Shown here one piece after another: positions 11,348 to 22,242 of a DNA stretch of 64,000 nt. The translations under genes were made by a program, and so were the position numbers. Location of the stretch: the NCBI GenBank assembly GCA_024760905.1, contig CM045729.1, positions 80,002,550 to 80,066,549 on the forward strand. Direction: 5' to 3'. The DNA comes from Plotosus lineatus (taxonomy: Eukaryota; Chordata; Actinopteri; Siluriformes; Plotosidae). A model generated the notes under the pieces. The model did not search any database. It worked only from the letters and a program-made list of their open reading frames with translations, and had not been told where the DNA came from. Every line of letters starts with the position of its first letter. The stretch's first letter is position 1.

Positions 11348-13849
11348 CGGTCAATGTTGTTAGTGCTTATGCCCCAGAGGCAGGATGTAAGCTAGAAGAG
11401 AAGGAGAAATTCTGGAGTGACTTAGATGAAGTGATGCAGCGTACCCCCAGAGGTGAAAGAGTGGTCATTGGGGCAGACTTCAATGGACATGTTGGTGCAG
11501 GCAACAGAGGGGACGAGGAAGTGATGGGCAGGTTTGGTATCCAGGACAGGAACACAGAAGGACAGATGTTGATCGATTTTGCAAAAAGGATGGAAATGGC
11601 TGTGGTGAATACTTTCTTCAAGAAGAAACAGGAGCATAGGGTGACTTATGAAAGCGGAGGTAAGAGCACACAGGTAGACTACATCTTGTGTAGGCGATGT
11701 AATTTGAAGGAAGTCAGTGACTGTAAAGTCGTAGTGGGTGAGAGTGTTGCCAAACAGCATAGGATGGTGGTGTGCAGGATGACTCTGATGGTGAGAAAGG
11801 TGAGAAAGGCAAAGGCAGAGCAGAAGACAAAGTGGTGGAAGCTGAAAAAGGAAGAGTGTCGTGTTGTCTTCAAGGAGGAGTTGAAACAAGCTTTGAGTGG
11901 TCAGGAAGTACTTCCAGGTGACTGGACAACCAGGGAGACCGGTAGATGAGTACTTGGTGTGTCCTCTGGAAGGAAAGTAGATAAGGAAACTTGGTGGTGG
12001 AATGAGGAAGTGCAGGAGTGTGTACAAAAGAAGAGGTTAGCCAAGAAGAAGTGGGATACAGAGAGGACCGAGGAGAGTAAACAGGAGTACAAGGAGACAC
12101 AGCGTAAGGCAAAGGTAGCGGTGTCAAAGGCCAAACAGAGGGCATATGATGACTTGTATGATAGGTTGGACAGTATGGAGGGAGAAAATGATTTATACAG
12201 ATTGGCACAGCAAGAAATAGATGGGAAAGACATGCAGCAAGTTCGAGTGAAGGACAGAGAGGGAAATGTATTGACTGATGACAGAAGTGTGCTGGGAAGA
12301 TGGAAAGAGTACCTTGAAGAGCTGATGAATAAGGAAAATGAGAGAGAAAAAAAGAGTAGAAGGGGTGACCGTTGAGGACCAGGAAGTAGCAAAGATTAGT
12401 AAGGGAGAAGTGAGGATGGCATTGAAGAGGATGAAGAGTGGAAAGGCAGTTGGCCCTGATGACATACCAGTTGAGGTATGGAAGTGTCTAGGGGAGGTAG
12501 CAGTAGATTTTCTGACAAGAATATTCAACAAGGTCTTAGAAAGTGAGCAGATGCCGGGGGAATGGAGGAGAAATGTGCTTGTGCCCATTTTTAAGAACAA
12601 GGGAGATGTACAGAGTTGTGGCAACTACAGAGGGATAAAGTTGATGAGCCATACAATGAAGTTATGGGAAAGAATAGTGGAAGCTAGACTAAGGGCAGAG
12701 GTCAGCATTTGTAAACAACAGTTTGGTTTTATGCCAAGAAAGAGCACCACAGATGCAGTGTTTGCCTTGAGGATGTTAAAAGAGAAGTATAGAGAAGGTC
12801 AGAAGGAGCTGCATTGTGCCTTTGTGGATCTGGAGAAAGCATATGACAGGGTGCCGAGAGAAGAACTGTGGTATTGTATGAGGAAATCTGGAGTGGCAGA
12901 GAAGTATGTTAGAGTGGTGCAGGACATGTATGAGAGATGTAAAACAGTGGTGAGGTGTGCTGTCGGTGTGACAGAAGAGTTCAAGGTGGAGGTGGGACTG
13001 CATCAAGGGTCAGCTCTCAGCCCCTTCTTGTTTGCTATGGTGATGGACAGGCTGACAGACGAGGTTAGACAGGAATCTCCATGGACTATGATGTTTGCAG
13101 ATGACATCGTGATCTGTAGTGAGGGCAGAGAACAAGTGGAGGGAAATCTAGAGAGGTGGAGGTATGCCCTGTAAAGGAGGGGAATGAAGGTTAGTCTCAG
13201 TAAGACAGAATACATGTGTGTGAACGACAAGGACCCAAGAGGAACGGTGAGGTTACAGGGGGTGGAGATAAAGAAGGTGGAGGATTTTAAGTACTTAGGC
13301 TCAACAGTCCAGAGCAATGGAGAGTGTGGAAAAGAGGTGAAGAAGCACGTGCAGGCGGGTTGGAATGGATGGAGAAAAGTGTCCGGTGTGATGTGTGATA
13401 GGAGAGTATCGGCAAGAATGAAGGGAAAGGTGTACAAGACGGTGATGAGGCCAGCGATGTTGTATGGTTTAGAGACAGTGGCCCTGGGGAAAAGACAGGA
13501 GGCAGAGCTGGAGGTAGCAGAGATGAAAATGTTGAGGTTCTCTTTGGGAGTAACGAGGACGGATAGGATCAGGAATGAGCACATCAGAGGGACAGCACAT
13601 GTAAGACGTTTTGGAGACAAAGTCAGAGAGGCTAGATTGAGATGGTTTGGACATGTACAGAGGAGGGATAGTGAGTATATTGGTAATAGGATGCTGAGGC
13701 TGGAACTACCAGGCAGAAGGCCTAGAGGAAGACCAAGGAGACGATTCATGGATGTGGTGAAGGAGGACATGAAGGTCGTTGGCGTAAGAGAAGAAGATGC
13801 AAAGGATAGGGTGAGATGGAGGCAGATGATTCGCTGTGGCGACCCCTGA
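11348..13849 (+). pseudogene. RTE-A ORF (endonuclease + RT + C-terminal domain), three lesions
   Basis: Domains in order: APE-type endonuclease from its middle (VIGADFNGHVG near 11470, VDYILCRRC near 11680, QHRMVV near 11760); linker with a basic helix (KKRLAKKKWDTE); RT 12338-13174 with [22 protein letters not shown] and [12 protein letters not shown] (catalytic Asp pair intact); C-terminal domain 13184-13849 with RWFGHVQRRDSEY and final RWRQMIRCGDP. Only a TGA at 11947-11949, a +1 shift in an A-run near 12350 and a TAA at 13172-13174 break it. The endonuclease N-terminus is absent, so it was dead on arrival even without these. Confidence 0.88.
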
Positions 13850-13882
13850 AGGGAACAGCCGAAAGGAAAAGAAGAAGAAGAC
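11348..13882 (+). mobile_element. RTE-A LINE copy 2, best preserved
   Basis: 5'-truncated within the endonuclease, otherwise continuous to the 3' tail (GCTGTGGCGACCCCTGAAGG, GCCGAAAGG, then GAAGAAGAAG). Short tail, no poly(A), typical of RTE. Comparison with the other six copies in the window makes this the reference for the family here. Confidence 0.9.
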
Positions 13883-13984
13883 ATCTATCTATCTATTACT
13901 TTCCATCTCTCTGCTGAGCTATACATGCTACTATAAACTTTTAAACCACGATTACTAGTATTTAGGACTTACAGTTGTGGTATA
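13883..13984. other. Short spacer with CTAT repeats
   Basis: Starts with a short (CTAT)n run at 13883-13896 that follows the RTE-A tail; the rest is not assigned. Confidence 0.5.
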
Positions 13985-14285
13985 TCTTCATGTTGGACTG
14001 TAATGAATTTTCTTTGATCTGGTTTATATCTTAATGGTTCCACTCTAATGACGATGGGGGTTCCCATTTGGACCCGGTTCTTCTCATGGTTTCTTCCTCA
14101 CGTTAACTGAGGGAGTTTTTCCTTGCTACCATCGTTGTGGGTGGCGCTCACTAAGGATGTGTCAGGGTTGTAGTGAAATGTTTATATTCCTTTGTACTTT
14201 GTAAATTCCCACTTTTACTATGTCGCTGCTTTGCGACAATGTCAACTGTACAAAACACAATATAAATAAAACTGAATTGAATTAT
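13985..14285 (+). repeat. Fish L2-like 3'-UTR repeat
   Basis: Contains the widespread fish sequence series CGGTTCTTCTCATGG, GTTTCTTCCTCA, GGGAGTTTTTCCTTGC, GCTTTGCGACAATGTC and an AATAAAACTGAATTGAAT end. This looks like the 3' UTR of an L2-type LINE or a SINE mobilised by one. No coding part is attached. Confidence 0.6.
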
Positions 14286-14369
14286 CACTTCCTGTATAAG
14301 CTGGCTGATGTAGCCACTGATCAGAGATGTATAGACAAGGCTAGAGATTCCCTCACATGATGTACCTTT

Positions 14370-14480
14370 AAATTTCAAGTCAATTCAGTTTTATTTCTAT
14401 CGTGCTTTTTACAAATGACATTGTCACAAAGCGGCTTTACATAATAAAAGTAGGAATTCACAAACTATACTACTACTAAT
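14370..14480 (-). repeat. Inverted partial copy of the same L2-like 3' end
   Basis: CAATTCAGTTTTATTTC followed by GTGCTTTTTACAAATGACATTGTC is the reverse complement of the end of the repeat at 13985-14285, about 85 bp downstream of it in opposite orientation. Confidence 0.6.
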
Positions 14481-14940
14481 TTCAACATTTTTGACAACCC
14501 TGAAACACAACAATCCACTATTCCGATGGATGCTAAATTCTGTGTTTCTGTGGCTGGTCTTGTCTGTATACTGTATTCGACGCTGCCAGCTCTTTAAATG
14601 TCTTTGTGCAGAAACGTAAGGGGTAGTTCAACATTTTAAGCATTTTCCCAAGTGTACAGAGAGTACTCTTTTTTTGCCCCACTCCCCCCCACCGAAAGTG
14701 TAAAAATAAATGTTGATGATCTCTCGGCAGGATTTTTAAAATAAGATATTAAACAAAATAATGGTCAAACCTCTTTTATAAAATAAATCAATGTATTTCT
14801 TTGATCAATACCTCTTTTATACACCAGTCAAATAATGATGAAAGCAATAAAAATTATACTTTTAAAGAATTCTTTTTAATGACACCTGCTTTAATATTAC
14901 TATTAAGACATTTGGTTTTAATAATAAAAATGATATTGTT
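14481..14940. other. Unassigned AT-rich spacer
   Basis: Low-complexity A/T sequence with a C-run near 14682-14690. No gene or element end recognised. Confidence 0.5.
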
Positions 14941-14971
14941 TTTAATCATCATCATCATCATCATCATCATT

Positions 14972-16018
14972 TATCCTGCTTGTCACAAGCATTGACGGCC
15001 ATGGATCTCCACAAGTCTCTTTCAAGCGATGCACGCAGGAAGTCACAGTTATGCATATTTCCTGATGTTGCCCAGGTGTTGAAACTGTTTACGTAGGTGG
15101 CTCTTTGATGCCCTCTGCTTCTTTTCCCTTCAACCTTGCCTGTTAAGCTTCGATGTTCTAGTGATCTTCTTCTGTACACGTCCAAGAAATTTCATCTGTC
15201 TTGCACGTATGGTGTTCAATAGTGAACGTTCCATTAATGCCATGGAGAGAACTTCTTCAATTGATATTTTGTCAGTCCAGGACATTTTCAAGATGCGTCG
15301 TAAGAGCCACATTTCAATAGCCTCTAGTCTCTTCTGAATGATGGTGATTGTCTAGCACTCACAGCCATACAACAGAACAGACCACAAATATGCTTTCACG
15401 ACTCTAAATTTTGTTTTCATTGTGATGTTCCTAATGGTCATGATAGGGGAAAGCCTTTTAAAAGTGACTTTAGCCATGGCAATACATTTTTGAATTTCTG
15501 TCAGACATTTACCATCACTTGTTATTACGTAGCCTAGGTATTTGAATTTATTCACTTGGTTGATTTGGTTGCCATTGCTTTGGAGAATGCACTTTGGGGG
15601 ATGTTGTTTCTTAAAAATTGTCATGCACTCTGTTTTGGAAATGTTCAAAGCAAGTCCCATGGAATCACTTCTCTTCACAACTGCATCAATCATTTCTTGA
15701 AGTTTTCTATCCCCTTCAGCAATCAACACAGTATCATCAGAATATCTGAGGTTATTGATGTTCTGACCACCAATATTTATGCCTTGGATGTCTTCAATTT
15801 CCCTCAGTATGACCTCACTATAGAGATTGAACAGGTCTGGGGACAACACACACCCTTGCCTGACACCACGTCTAATTGATCTTTCTTCACTGTGTTCACC
15901 TTCAACCCGAATAATTGCTGTTTGTTTCCAATACAGGTTGGTTAGAATACGGATGTCCTTGCCATCAATATCTAACTTGTTTAGCAGATGGAAAAGTTCT
16001 TCATGTCTCACTTTTTCA
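14972..16018 (-). pseudogene. BovB-like LINE reverse transcriptase, C-terminal half
   Basis: Reads from the palm: KVRHEELFHLLNKL, then GVRQGCVLSPDLFNLYSE, LRYSDDTVLIAEG (YADD-type block with Y-S-D-D) and FKYLGYVITSDGKC. The C-terminal region continues after one stop near 15352 with IEMWLLRRILKMSWTD and a basic KRSRGHQRATY motif. This is the arrangement of BovB-related RTE elements. The fingers and first palm Asp block are missing because of the break at 16018. Confidence 0.75.
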
Positions 16019-17405
16019 TCGGGGGGCTGTACCTCTGGATTGGCAAACTGGGGTGGTGGTCCCAATTTTTAAGAAGGGGGACCGGAGGGTGTGTTCCAAT
16101 TATCGGGGAATTACACTCCTCAGCCTACCTGGGAAAGTCTATACAGGGGTACTAGAGAGGAGGATCCGACCGATAGTCGAACCTCGGATTCAGGAGGAAC
16201 AATGTGGTTTTCGTCCTGGCCGCAGCACTCTTGACCAACTCTATACGCTCCACAGGATTCTGGAGGGGGCATGGGAGTTTGCCCAATCTGTCCACATGTG
16301 CTTTGTGGATTTGGAGAAGGCTTTCGACCGTGTCCCTCGAAAGATCTTGTGGGGCGTGCTCGAGAATACGGGCGTTCGGATCCGTTGCTACGAGCTATTC
16401 GGTCGCTGTATCACCGAGCCAGAGTTTGGTCCGTATTGGTAACAGCAGGTCGGATTCGTTTCCAGTGGGAGTTGGAGTCCGCCAAGGCTGTCCTTGTCAC
16501 CGATTCTGTTCATAATTTTTATGGACAGAATTTCTAGGCGCAGTCGAGGCGATGAGGGGTTCTGGTTTGGTGGCCATCGGATATCGTCTCTGCTTTTTGC
16601 GGATGATGTTGTCCTTTTGGCTTCATCAAGTCGGGCCCTCCAGCTCTCATTGGAGCGATTCACAGCTGAGTGCGAAGCAGCCGGGATGAAGATCAGTACC
16701 TCCAAGTCCGAGGCCATGGTTCTCAGTCGGACAATGGTGAAATGCACCCTCCGGGTCGGGAATGAGGTCCTGCCCCAAGTGGAGGAGTTTAAGTATCTTG
16801 GGGTCTTGTTTACGAGTGAGGGAAGGATGGAGCGAGAGATCAACAGACGGATCGCTGCAGCCTCTGCTGGTAAGCGGTGCCTGTACCCGTCCGTTGTGGT
16901 GAAAAAGGAGCTGAGCCGCAAGGCGAAGCTCTCAATTTACCACTCGATCTACGTTCCAAACCTCACCTATGGTCACGAGCTTTGGGTAATGACCGAAAGA
17001 ACAAGATCACGGATACAAGCGGCTGAAATGAGCTTTCTTCGCCGGGTGGCGGGGTTCTCCCTTAGAGATAGGGTGAGAAGCTCCGCCATCCGGGGAGAGC
17101 TCGGAGTAGATCCGCTGCTCCTCCGCATTGAGAGGGGCCAGTTGAGGTGGCTCGGGCATCTGGTCAGAATGCCCCCCGGACGCCTCCCTGGTGTGGTGTT
17201 TCAGGCATGTCCAACCGGGAAGAGACCCCGGGGTTGACCTAGAACACGCTGGAGGGACTATGTCTCTCGGCTTGTCTGGGACCACCTCGGTGTCCCCCCG
17301 GGAGAGTTGGAGGAAGTAGCTCGGGAGAGGGATGTCTGGACCTTTTTGCTAAGGTTGCTGCCCCCGCGACCCGACCCTGGACTAAGCGGAAGAAGATGAT
17401 GATGA
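16017..17405 (+). mobile_element. Rex3 (RTE clade) copy, 5'-truncated, nested in the BovB-like LINE
   Basis: Starts at the RT fingers (LDWQTGVVVPIFKKGDRR) and runs to a (GATGAT)n end at 17391-17406. Two sites match, from memory, the standard degenerate primers used to amplify Rex3 from fish: near 16042 on + and near 16483-16506 on -, about 465 bp apart as expected for that amplicon. This makes the family name fairly secure. Confidence 0.85.
16027..17350 (+). pseudogene. Rex3 reverse transcriptase and C-terminal domain
   Basis: RT pieces: CSNYRGITLLSLPGK, QEEQCGFRPGRSTLDQLY, CFVDLEKAFDRVPRKI (first catalytic Asp), a frameshifted GVRQGCP region near 16480, then [15 protein letters not shown] (Asp pair intact) and FKYLGVLFTSEGRM. 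The C-terminal domain has SIYVPNLTYGHELWVMTE, AAEMSFLRRVAGF and RWLGHLVRMPPGRLP, ending with a TGA at 17236-17238. Two frame breaks (near 16440 and 17237). Confidence 0.85.
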
Positions 17406-18047
17406 TGACTTATCAAGCTAATGGTTCTATGGCTGCTGCAATCAGTTTATTAATTAATCAGTTAATTAATCAGTTATGATCTTTACGTCGCAAGGTTTCA
17501 ATTGCTTCATGGTCTTATCAAGCTCTTCATAAAATGCCTCAATGTCTGCATCTTCATTATCACTTGTGGGAGCATACACTTGAATGACATTAGTATCAAT
17601 TGGTTTTGTTTTTAGCGTTATCACAATTATTCTATCAGACACTGGCTAGTGACCTTTCAAGGATTTGGCCACGTGTTGTGCGAGCAGGATACCCACTCCT
17701 CTTTGTGTTGGTCACCTCCTGAATACACAAGTTTGTATCCGTCTGATGTAACCTCGCCAGCTCCTTTCCATCTAACTCCTGCGAGGCCGAGGATGTCAAG
17801 CTTCATCCTTTCCATTTTGATGTTATCAAATTTAACTTTTTGATATAGGCTACGAACATTCCATGTACCGATCCTTAATGGCTTAACACTGTTTTTCTTT
17901 GAGTTTTCAGGCAGTAACTTGATGACGATCTGACGCCACCTGTCTAACATGGCGGACCCTACCGAGCGAGGAGTTGACAGAACCCCATTCACGCTGTTTC
18001 TCGATTGACTGATTCCTTGAATTTCCATGACGTTCTTTGCACACATA
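17405..18047 (-). pseudogene. BovB-like LINE AP-endonuclease (craniofacial development protein 2-like)
   Basis: The minus-strand frame starting near 18061 contains KPLRIGTWNVRSLYQK (catalytic Asn block) and LDILGLAGVRWKGAGE (expected Glu replaced in the GISE/VRW block, reading A-G), then YSGGDQH. After a frameshift near 17655 it reads VITLKTKPIDTNVIQVYAPTSD and FYEELDKTMKQL. The GDFNAK block is lost. The Glu position looks substituted, so the nuclease would be dead anyway. Confidence 0.7.
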
Positions 18048-19608
18048 CTAGTCCTTCTCAAAAAATGAGCATATTATGATAAAGTTCATTATTTTCTGTA
18101 ATATACTGATAAACATTAGACTTTCAGATATTTTAGATTCATTGCACACAACTGTAAACAATAGTTTATTAATATTAAAACAATAAAAGGCTTAATTTCG
18201 GCAAAAAGTAAAGAAAACTCAAAAATCCCTATCTAAAAAAAAATAGCATATTTCATCCAACCAATTAAAAAAAAGTGTTTTTAATACAAAAAAAAGTCAA
18301 CCTTCAAATAATTATGTTCAGTTATGCACTCAATACTTGGTCGGGAATCATTTTGCAGAAATGACTGCTTCAATGCGGCGTGGCATGGAGGCAATCAGCC
18401 TGTGGCACTGCCGAGGTGTTATCGAGGCCCAGGATGCTTCAATAGCAGCCTTAAGCTCATCCACAGTGTTGGGCCTGGTATCTCAACTTTCTCTTCACAA
18501 TATTCCACAGATTCTCTATGGGGTTCAGGTCAGGAGAGTTGGCAGGCTAATTGAGCACAGTAATACCATGGTAAGTAAACCATTTACCAGTGGTTTTGGC
18601 ACTGGGAGCAGGTGCCAGGTTGTGCTGAAAAATCAAATCTTCATACTTCCATCAGCTGAAAAGCTTTGGTATGGAGATGAAGTGCTCCAAAATCTCCTGA
18701 TAGCTAGCTGCATTGACCCTGCCCTTGAGAAAACACAGTGGACCAACACCAGCAGCTGACATGGCACCCCAGAAAATCACTGACTGTGGGGACTGGACAC
18801 TGGACTTCAGGCAGTTTGCCATTTCCTTCTCCCCAGTCTTCCTCCAGACTCTGGCACCTTGATTTCCGAATGACATGCAAAATTTGCTTTCATCTGAAAA
18901 AAGTACTTTGGACCACTGAGCAACAGTCCAGTGCTGCTTCTCTGTAGCCCAGGTCAGGCGCTTCTGCCGCTGTTTCTGGTTCAAAAGTGGCTTGACTTGG
19001 GGAATGTGGCACCTGTCGCCCAGTCCACTGCTTCCACAGGTCCCCCAAGGTCTGGAATCAGCCCTTCTCCACAATCTTCCTCAGGGTCCGGTCACCTCTT
19101 CTGTGGCAGTGTTTTCTGCCACACCCTTTCCTTCCCACAGATGTCCCACTGAGTTGCCTTGATACAGCACTCTGGGAACAGCCTATCCGCTCAGAGATTT
19201 CTTTCTGTGTCTTACCCTCTTGCTTGAGGGTGTCAATGATTGCCTTCTGGACAGCAGTCAGGTCGGCAGTCTTACCCATGATTGCGGTTTTGAGTAATGA
19301 ACCAGGCAGGGAGTTTTTAAAAGCCTCAGGAATCTTTTGCAGGTGTATAGAGTTAATTGGTTGATTCAGATGATTAGGTTAATAGCTTGTTTAGACTACC
19401 TGAACATGATATGCTAATTTTTTGAGATAGGAATTCTGGGTTTTCATGAGCTGTATGTCAAAATCATCAGTCTTAAAACAATAAAAGAGCTGAAATAGTT
19501 CAGTTGGTGTGCAATGAATGTAATATTTATGAAAGTTTAATTTTTGTCAGTACACTACAGAAAATAATGAACTTAATCACAATATGCTAATTTTTTGAGA
19601 AGGACTAG
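18048..19608 (-). mobile_element. Tc1-like DNA transposon, copy A (1,561 bp)
   Basis: Bounded by TA on both sides (18046-18047 and 19609-19610). Terminal inverted repeats begin CTAGTCCTTCTCAAAAAAT and extend through a TTCATTATTTTCTGTA stretch on each end. One transposase gene on the minus strand. TIRs plus TA duplication are diagnostic of Tc1/mariner. Confidence 0.93.
18310..19279 (-). pseudogene. Tc1-like transposase, copy A
   Basis: Starts MGKTADLTAVQKAIID at 19279 with the paired HTH (TQKEISERIGCSQSAVSRQL). The catalytic region has KVLFSDESKF (first Asp) and, near 18500, SPDLNPIENLW (catalytic Glu). The second catalytic position reads FQHN near 18620 where the sister copy at 44 kb reads FQHD, so the triad is D-N-E. 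Frame breaks occur near 19070, 18650 and 18550. Confidence 0.85.
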
Positions 19609-19610
19609 TA

Positions 19611-19905
19611 CAGACAGTAGGATGCAATTTCTTTCTGTCCGAGCAGTGCCCATACTAGGCGGTTTGTCCTGACCATTGTACCTGTGGGTATCCTCTGCTC
19701 AGCACAACAAAGTCCAAAACCGGGATCCAGAATTATACTCTGTTCGCTTCTGTACTTCATCCACCACCTGCTTCCCATGGCTTCAACGAAACCCTGTCAA
19801 GGGGGGGCTAAGTGAGTGCTCGACCTTACCTAAGGGTCTCTCACAGGCTAGCGGAGGGAAAGATTGCCTTAATTTTCCTTTGACAGCAGACTGTCCCGAT
19901 ACCCA
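19611..19905. other. Possible continuation of the BovB-like LINE 5' region
   Basis: This segment follows the Tc1 right end. Removing the Tc1 element would join it to the LINE endonuclease at 18047. Minus-strand translation gives scraps such as LGKVEHSLSPPL without a recognised domain. Assignment rests only on position. Confidence 0.25.
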
Positions 19906-20271
19906 CATTTTTTTAAATAATATTTTTTTATATTACGTCACAATACTTCAGTAATGGTTCAAAGTCCTTGAAACGCTCCATCGTAGCTTTAAACTTAAAA
20001 GCTTTAAGCATTAACACCGGTGTTCTGACAAGCAGAGCGAATCAAACGATGTTGTTGTTGTGCATGTATCGCGCTTAGGTGGTTGGCGAATTGTGCATTG
20101 AGAGTTTCAAACGTACACACACCAAAAAAAATAAATAAATATTCACGAGCACATGCATTGTTGATTGGCATTTTTATAATATTAAAAAGCATACACAGAC
20201 ATCTTCCCCCTTCCCCCCCAGCATACGTTTTGATCGCTTAGGAAACCGTTGAATGACCCCTAAGGAGTTAA
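19906..20271. other. Unassigned AT-rich spacer
   Basis: No open frame of note and no element end apart from the TTA that precedes the next element at 20269-20271. Confidence 0.45.
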
Positions 20272-21393
20272 GCCAGCCTGACACTAGGACGCATTTTAAA
20301 TCCTCAATGGAACTCATTTATGCGTACCATGGCGGGATGATTGTGTTTATTTCACCTGTCAGTCAAACAGTTCATGCCAGAGAGGAATAAGCTTTGCTCA
20401 TAGCTTGCTCATTCGTACCATTGAGGATGTTCCGCGACGTTCCACTCGATTACTCACCATTGCGGTATTTTTTGCAAATTGTTTGTGCTGGGGTGCTCCA
20501 AGTTCCTCAACTTCACTCAATGGCCAGACAAGTTTGCTCCACATCACGCTAAAAAGGTGACCGCGCTTCCGTTTATAACACGCCTTGTCACGCCTCACAA
20601 GTGTACACAATTTTTATTTATATATTTATTAGGTAGCTGGATCCATCCAACATTCAATTCTTGTAGTCGTCAAAATGATGAACTCTAGAGATGCTGAGAA
20701 AATGGCATTAAATCAACAAAGTGTCTTTCTTGCAGGTGCTGCTGCATTACTACTAATCGAAAACCATGACCATATATGTAAACAGCTAGAATCCACACCT
20801 GATACTTTTGTCCTCTACCTGGCATTCTGAATATGTAAATGTCATGCAACTGAACACCCTTCCTTTTAAGATACAGGGCAAGTCAATGTGGACATTGCTG
20901 ATTGGTTAAGTGCGTGGTGTTGCGGAATACAGTGGTTTGAGTACTCACCCAAACGTAAAGGTGAGTAGACTATGATTACCTTTGAGGAAACAGTGAGAAA
21001 CACAGTTCTGTCCACAACTCACTCCCTGGTCCGCCAACAATTAATGTTGGACAAAGCATAGCAGTCAATGAACACCATGAGCACCAATGAACACAAGAGC
21101 ACCATTGAGGATACAGGTGTAACGTTGCGCGGCATTGATTACCATATAACTTGCGTGACGTGGTGGCATTTACACGTGCCCTCACTGTTTCCCCATAGTT
21201 TTGCGGAAAGGTACGCAAAAGAGACAAAATTAATGAACATGTTTCATTTTTTGGGTCGGCAATGCCCCTCAATGGCACTCATCTTGCTCATAGTTTCCGT
21301 ATTGTTCCCGTGATGGTGCTTACAATTCCTGCGAAGGTACTCACTTTGGCGTACCGTGGCGTACCATGAACGCGTACTAGTGTCAGGCTGGCT
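20272..21393. mobile_element. Harbinger-like non-autonomous DNA element with TTA duplication
   Basis: Ends are inverted: AGCCAGCCTGACACTAG at 20272 and its complement CTAGTGTCAGGCTGGCT ending at 21393. The flanking trinucleotide is TTA on both sides (20269-20271, 21394-21396). A 3-bp TTA duplication is typical of PIF/Harbinger. The 1,122-bp interior has only short frames without a recognised nuclease or Myb-like domain. Related GTACC/CATTGAGGAT motifs recur inside near both ends. Confidence 0.75.
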
Positions 21394-21396
21394 TTA

Positions 21397-22072
21397 ATCA
21401 CACTAACAGAAAAGCTGCGAGTGTTTCAACAACACAATTATCAACTTCTGTGACTATCCGAACATTTCAATAACTTTAAAGCATGTACGTTTCTTCCAGA
21501 TGGATGTAAGCTATTAAGAATGTGGTTAGTATCTACATTACACTCAGTCATTCTTAAATTGCCCCTCTGACAGTTAGAACCTAATACGAACAATTTATTT
21601 ACTTCTGCCTGACTTAGTTCGCCTGTATTATCACCACTGATGCTAAATCGAACATTAACTTTCATAATTTGCTGCTGAAACTATACACAGTTAGATTACT
21701 GATTGAATTCTGCCTCCAGTACAGAGAATAAAAATATATTCACGCATCTGTCATTTATATCATCAAACTGTCCCTGTGCTAAACTAAGATACTGCTATTC
21801 AAAAAAAAAAAAAAAAAAACTGAACAAATCTAACGGTCATTTTAAATATGTGGATACATTCCTGCATCATTTAGTGATTGTTATTTTTTTTAAGTAACCC
21901 TTCACAAATTATGAGTCGCCTGATACAAAATTTGACCAAATTGGAATTCGACCATCCGTCAGGAATGAATTCTGGTTGAATGCCGAGGGACCCCTATATA
22001 TACAGTATAATATGGTATAGATGTATAATATATATAGAGTATAATAAGGTGTGTAGAGTATAATAAGGTGTA
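21397..22072. other. Unassigned spacer with poly(A) and short tandem repeats
   Basis: Contains an A-run at 21801-21819, AT-rich sequence, and near 22030-22072 an imperfect tandem of GAGTATAATAAGGTGT-like units just before the Tigger end. No gene recognised. Confidence 0.5.
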
Positions 22073-22242
22073 CAGTAGGCCCTTGACATTCGCGGGGTAC
22101 GGTTCCGGGCCTTCCTGCAAATCGAGATAATCGGCGAGTTCTGTACCCGGAAGTAAATGTAGTCATGATTAAGAAAAACTTTGTAATTTTGTACTGTGAT
22201 ATTTAGTAATAAACTATATAAACATTATACAACATACTTATA

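Larger units (their letters stand above)
14941..18047 (-). mobile_element. BovB-like RTE LINE (cfdp2-type endonuclease), split by Rex3
   Basis: Minus-strand element: endonuclease at 17405-18047, RT C-terminal half at 14972-16018, and a tail of (ATG)n read on + as (ATC)n at 14946-14970. Rex3 occupies 16017-17405. The endonuclease end and RT start are missing between the two halves, so a deletion accompanied or followed the Rex3 insertion. The 5' side ends at a Tc1 element at 18048. Confidence 0.75.

Noticed and set aside
13003..13884. 293-codon open frame on the strand opposite RTE-A copy 2 (and similar ones opposite other copies)
   Set aside because: It is an antisense shadow of the purine-rich RTE-A coding strand, recurs wherever RTE-A occurs, and has a Ser/Leu/Pro-rich composition without any domain.
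20976..21278. 100-codon minus-strand frame inside the Harbinger-like element as a transposase
   Set aside because: No DDE, HTH or nuclease motif is visible and the frame is not supported by any conserved block.
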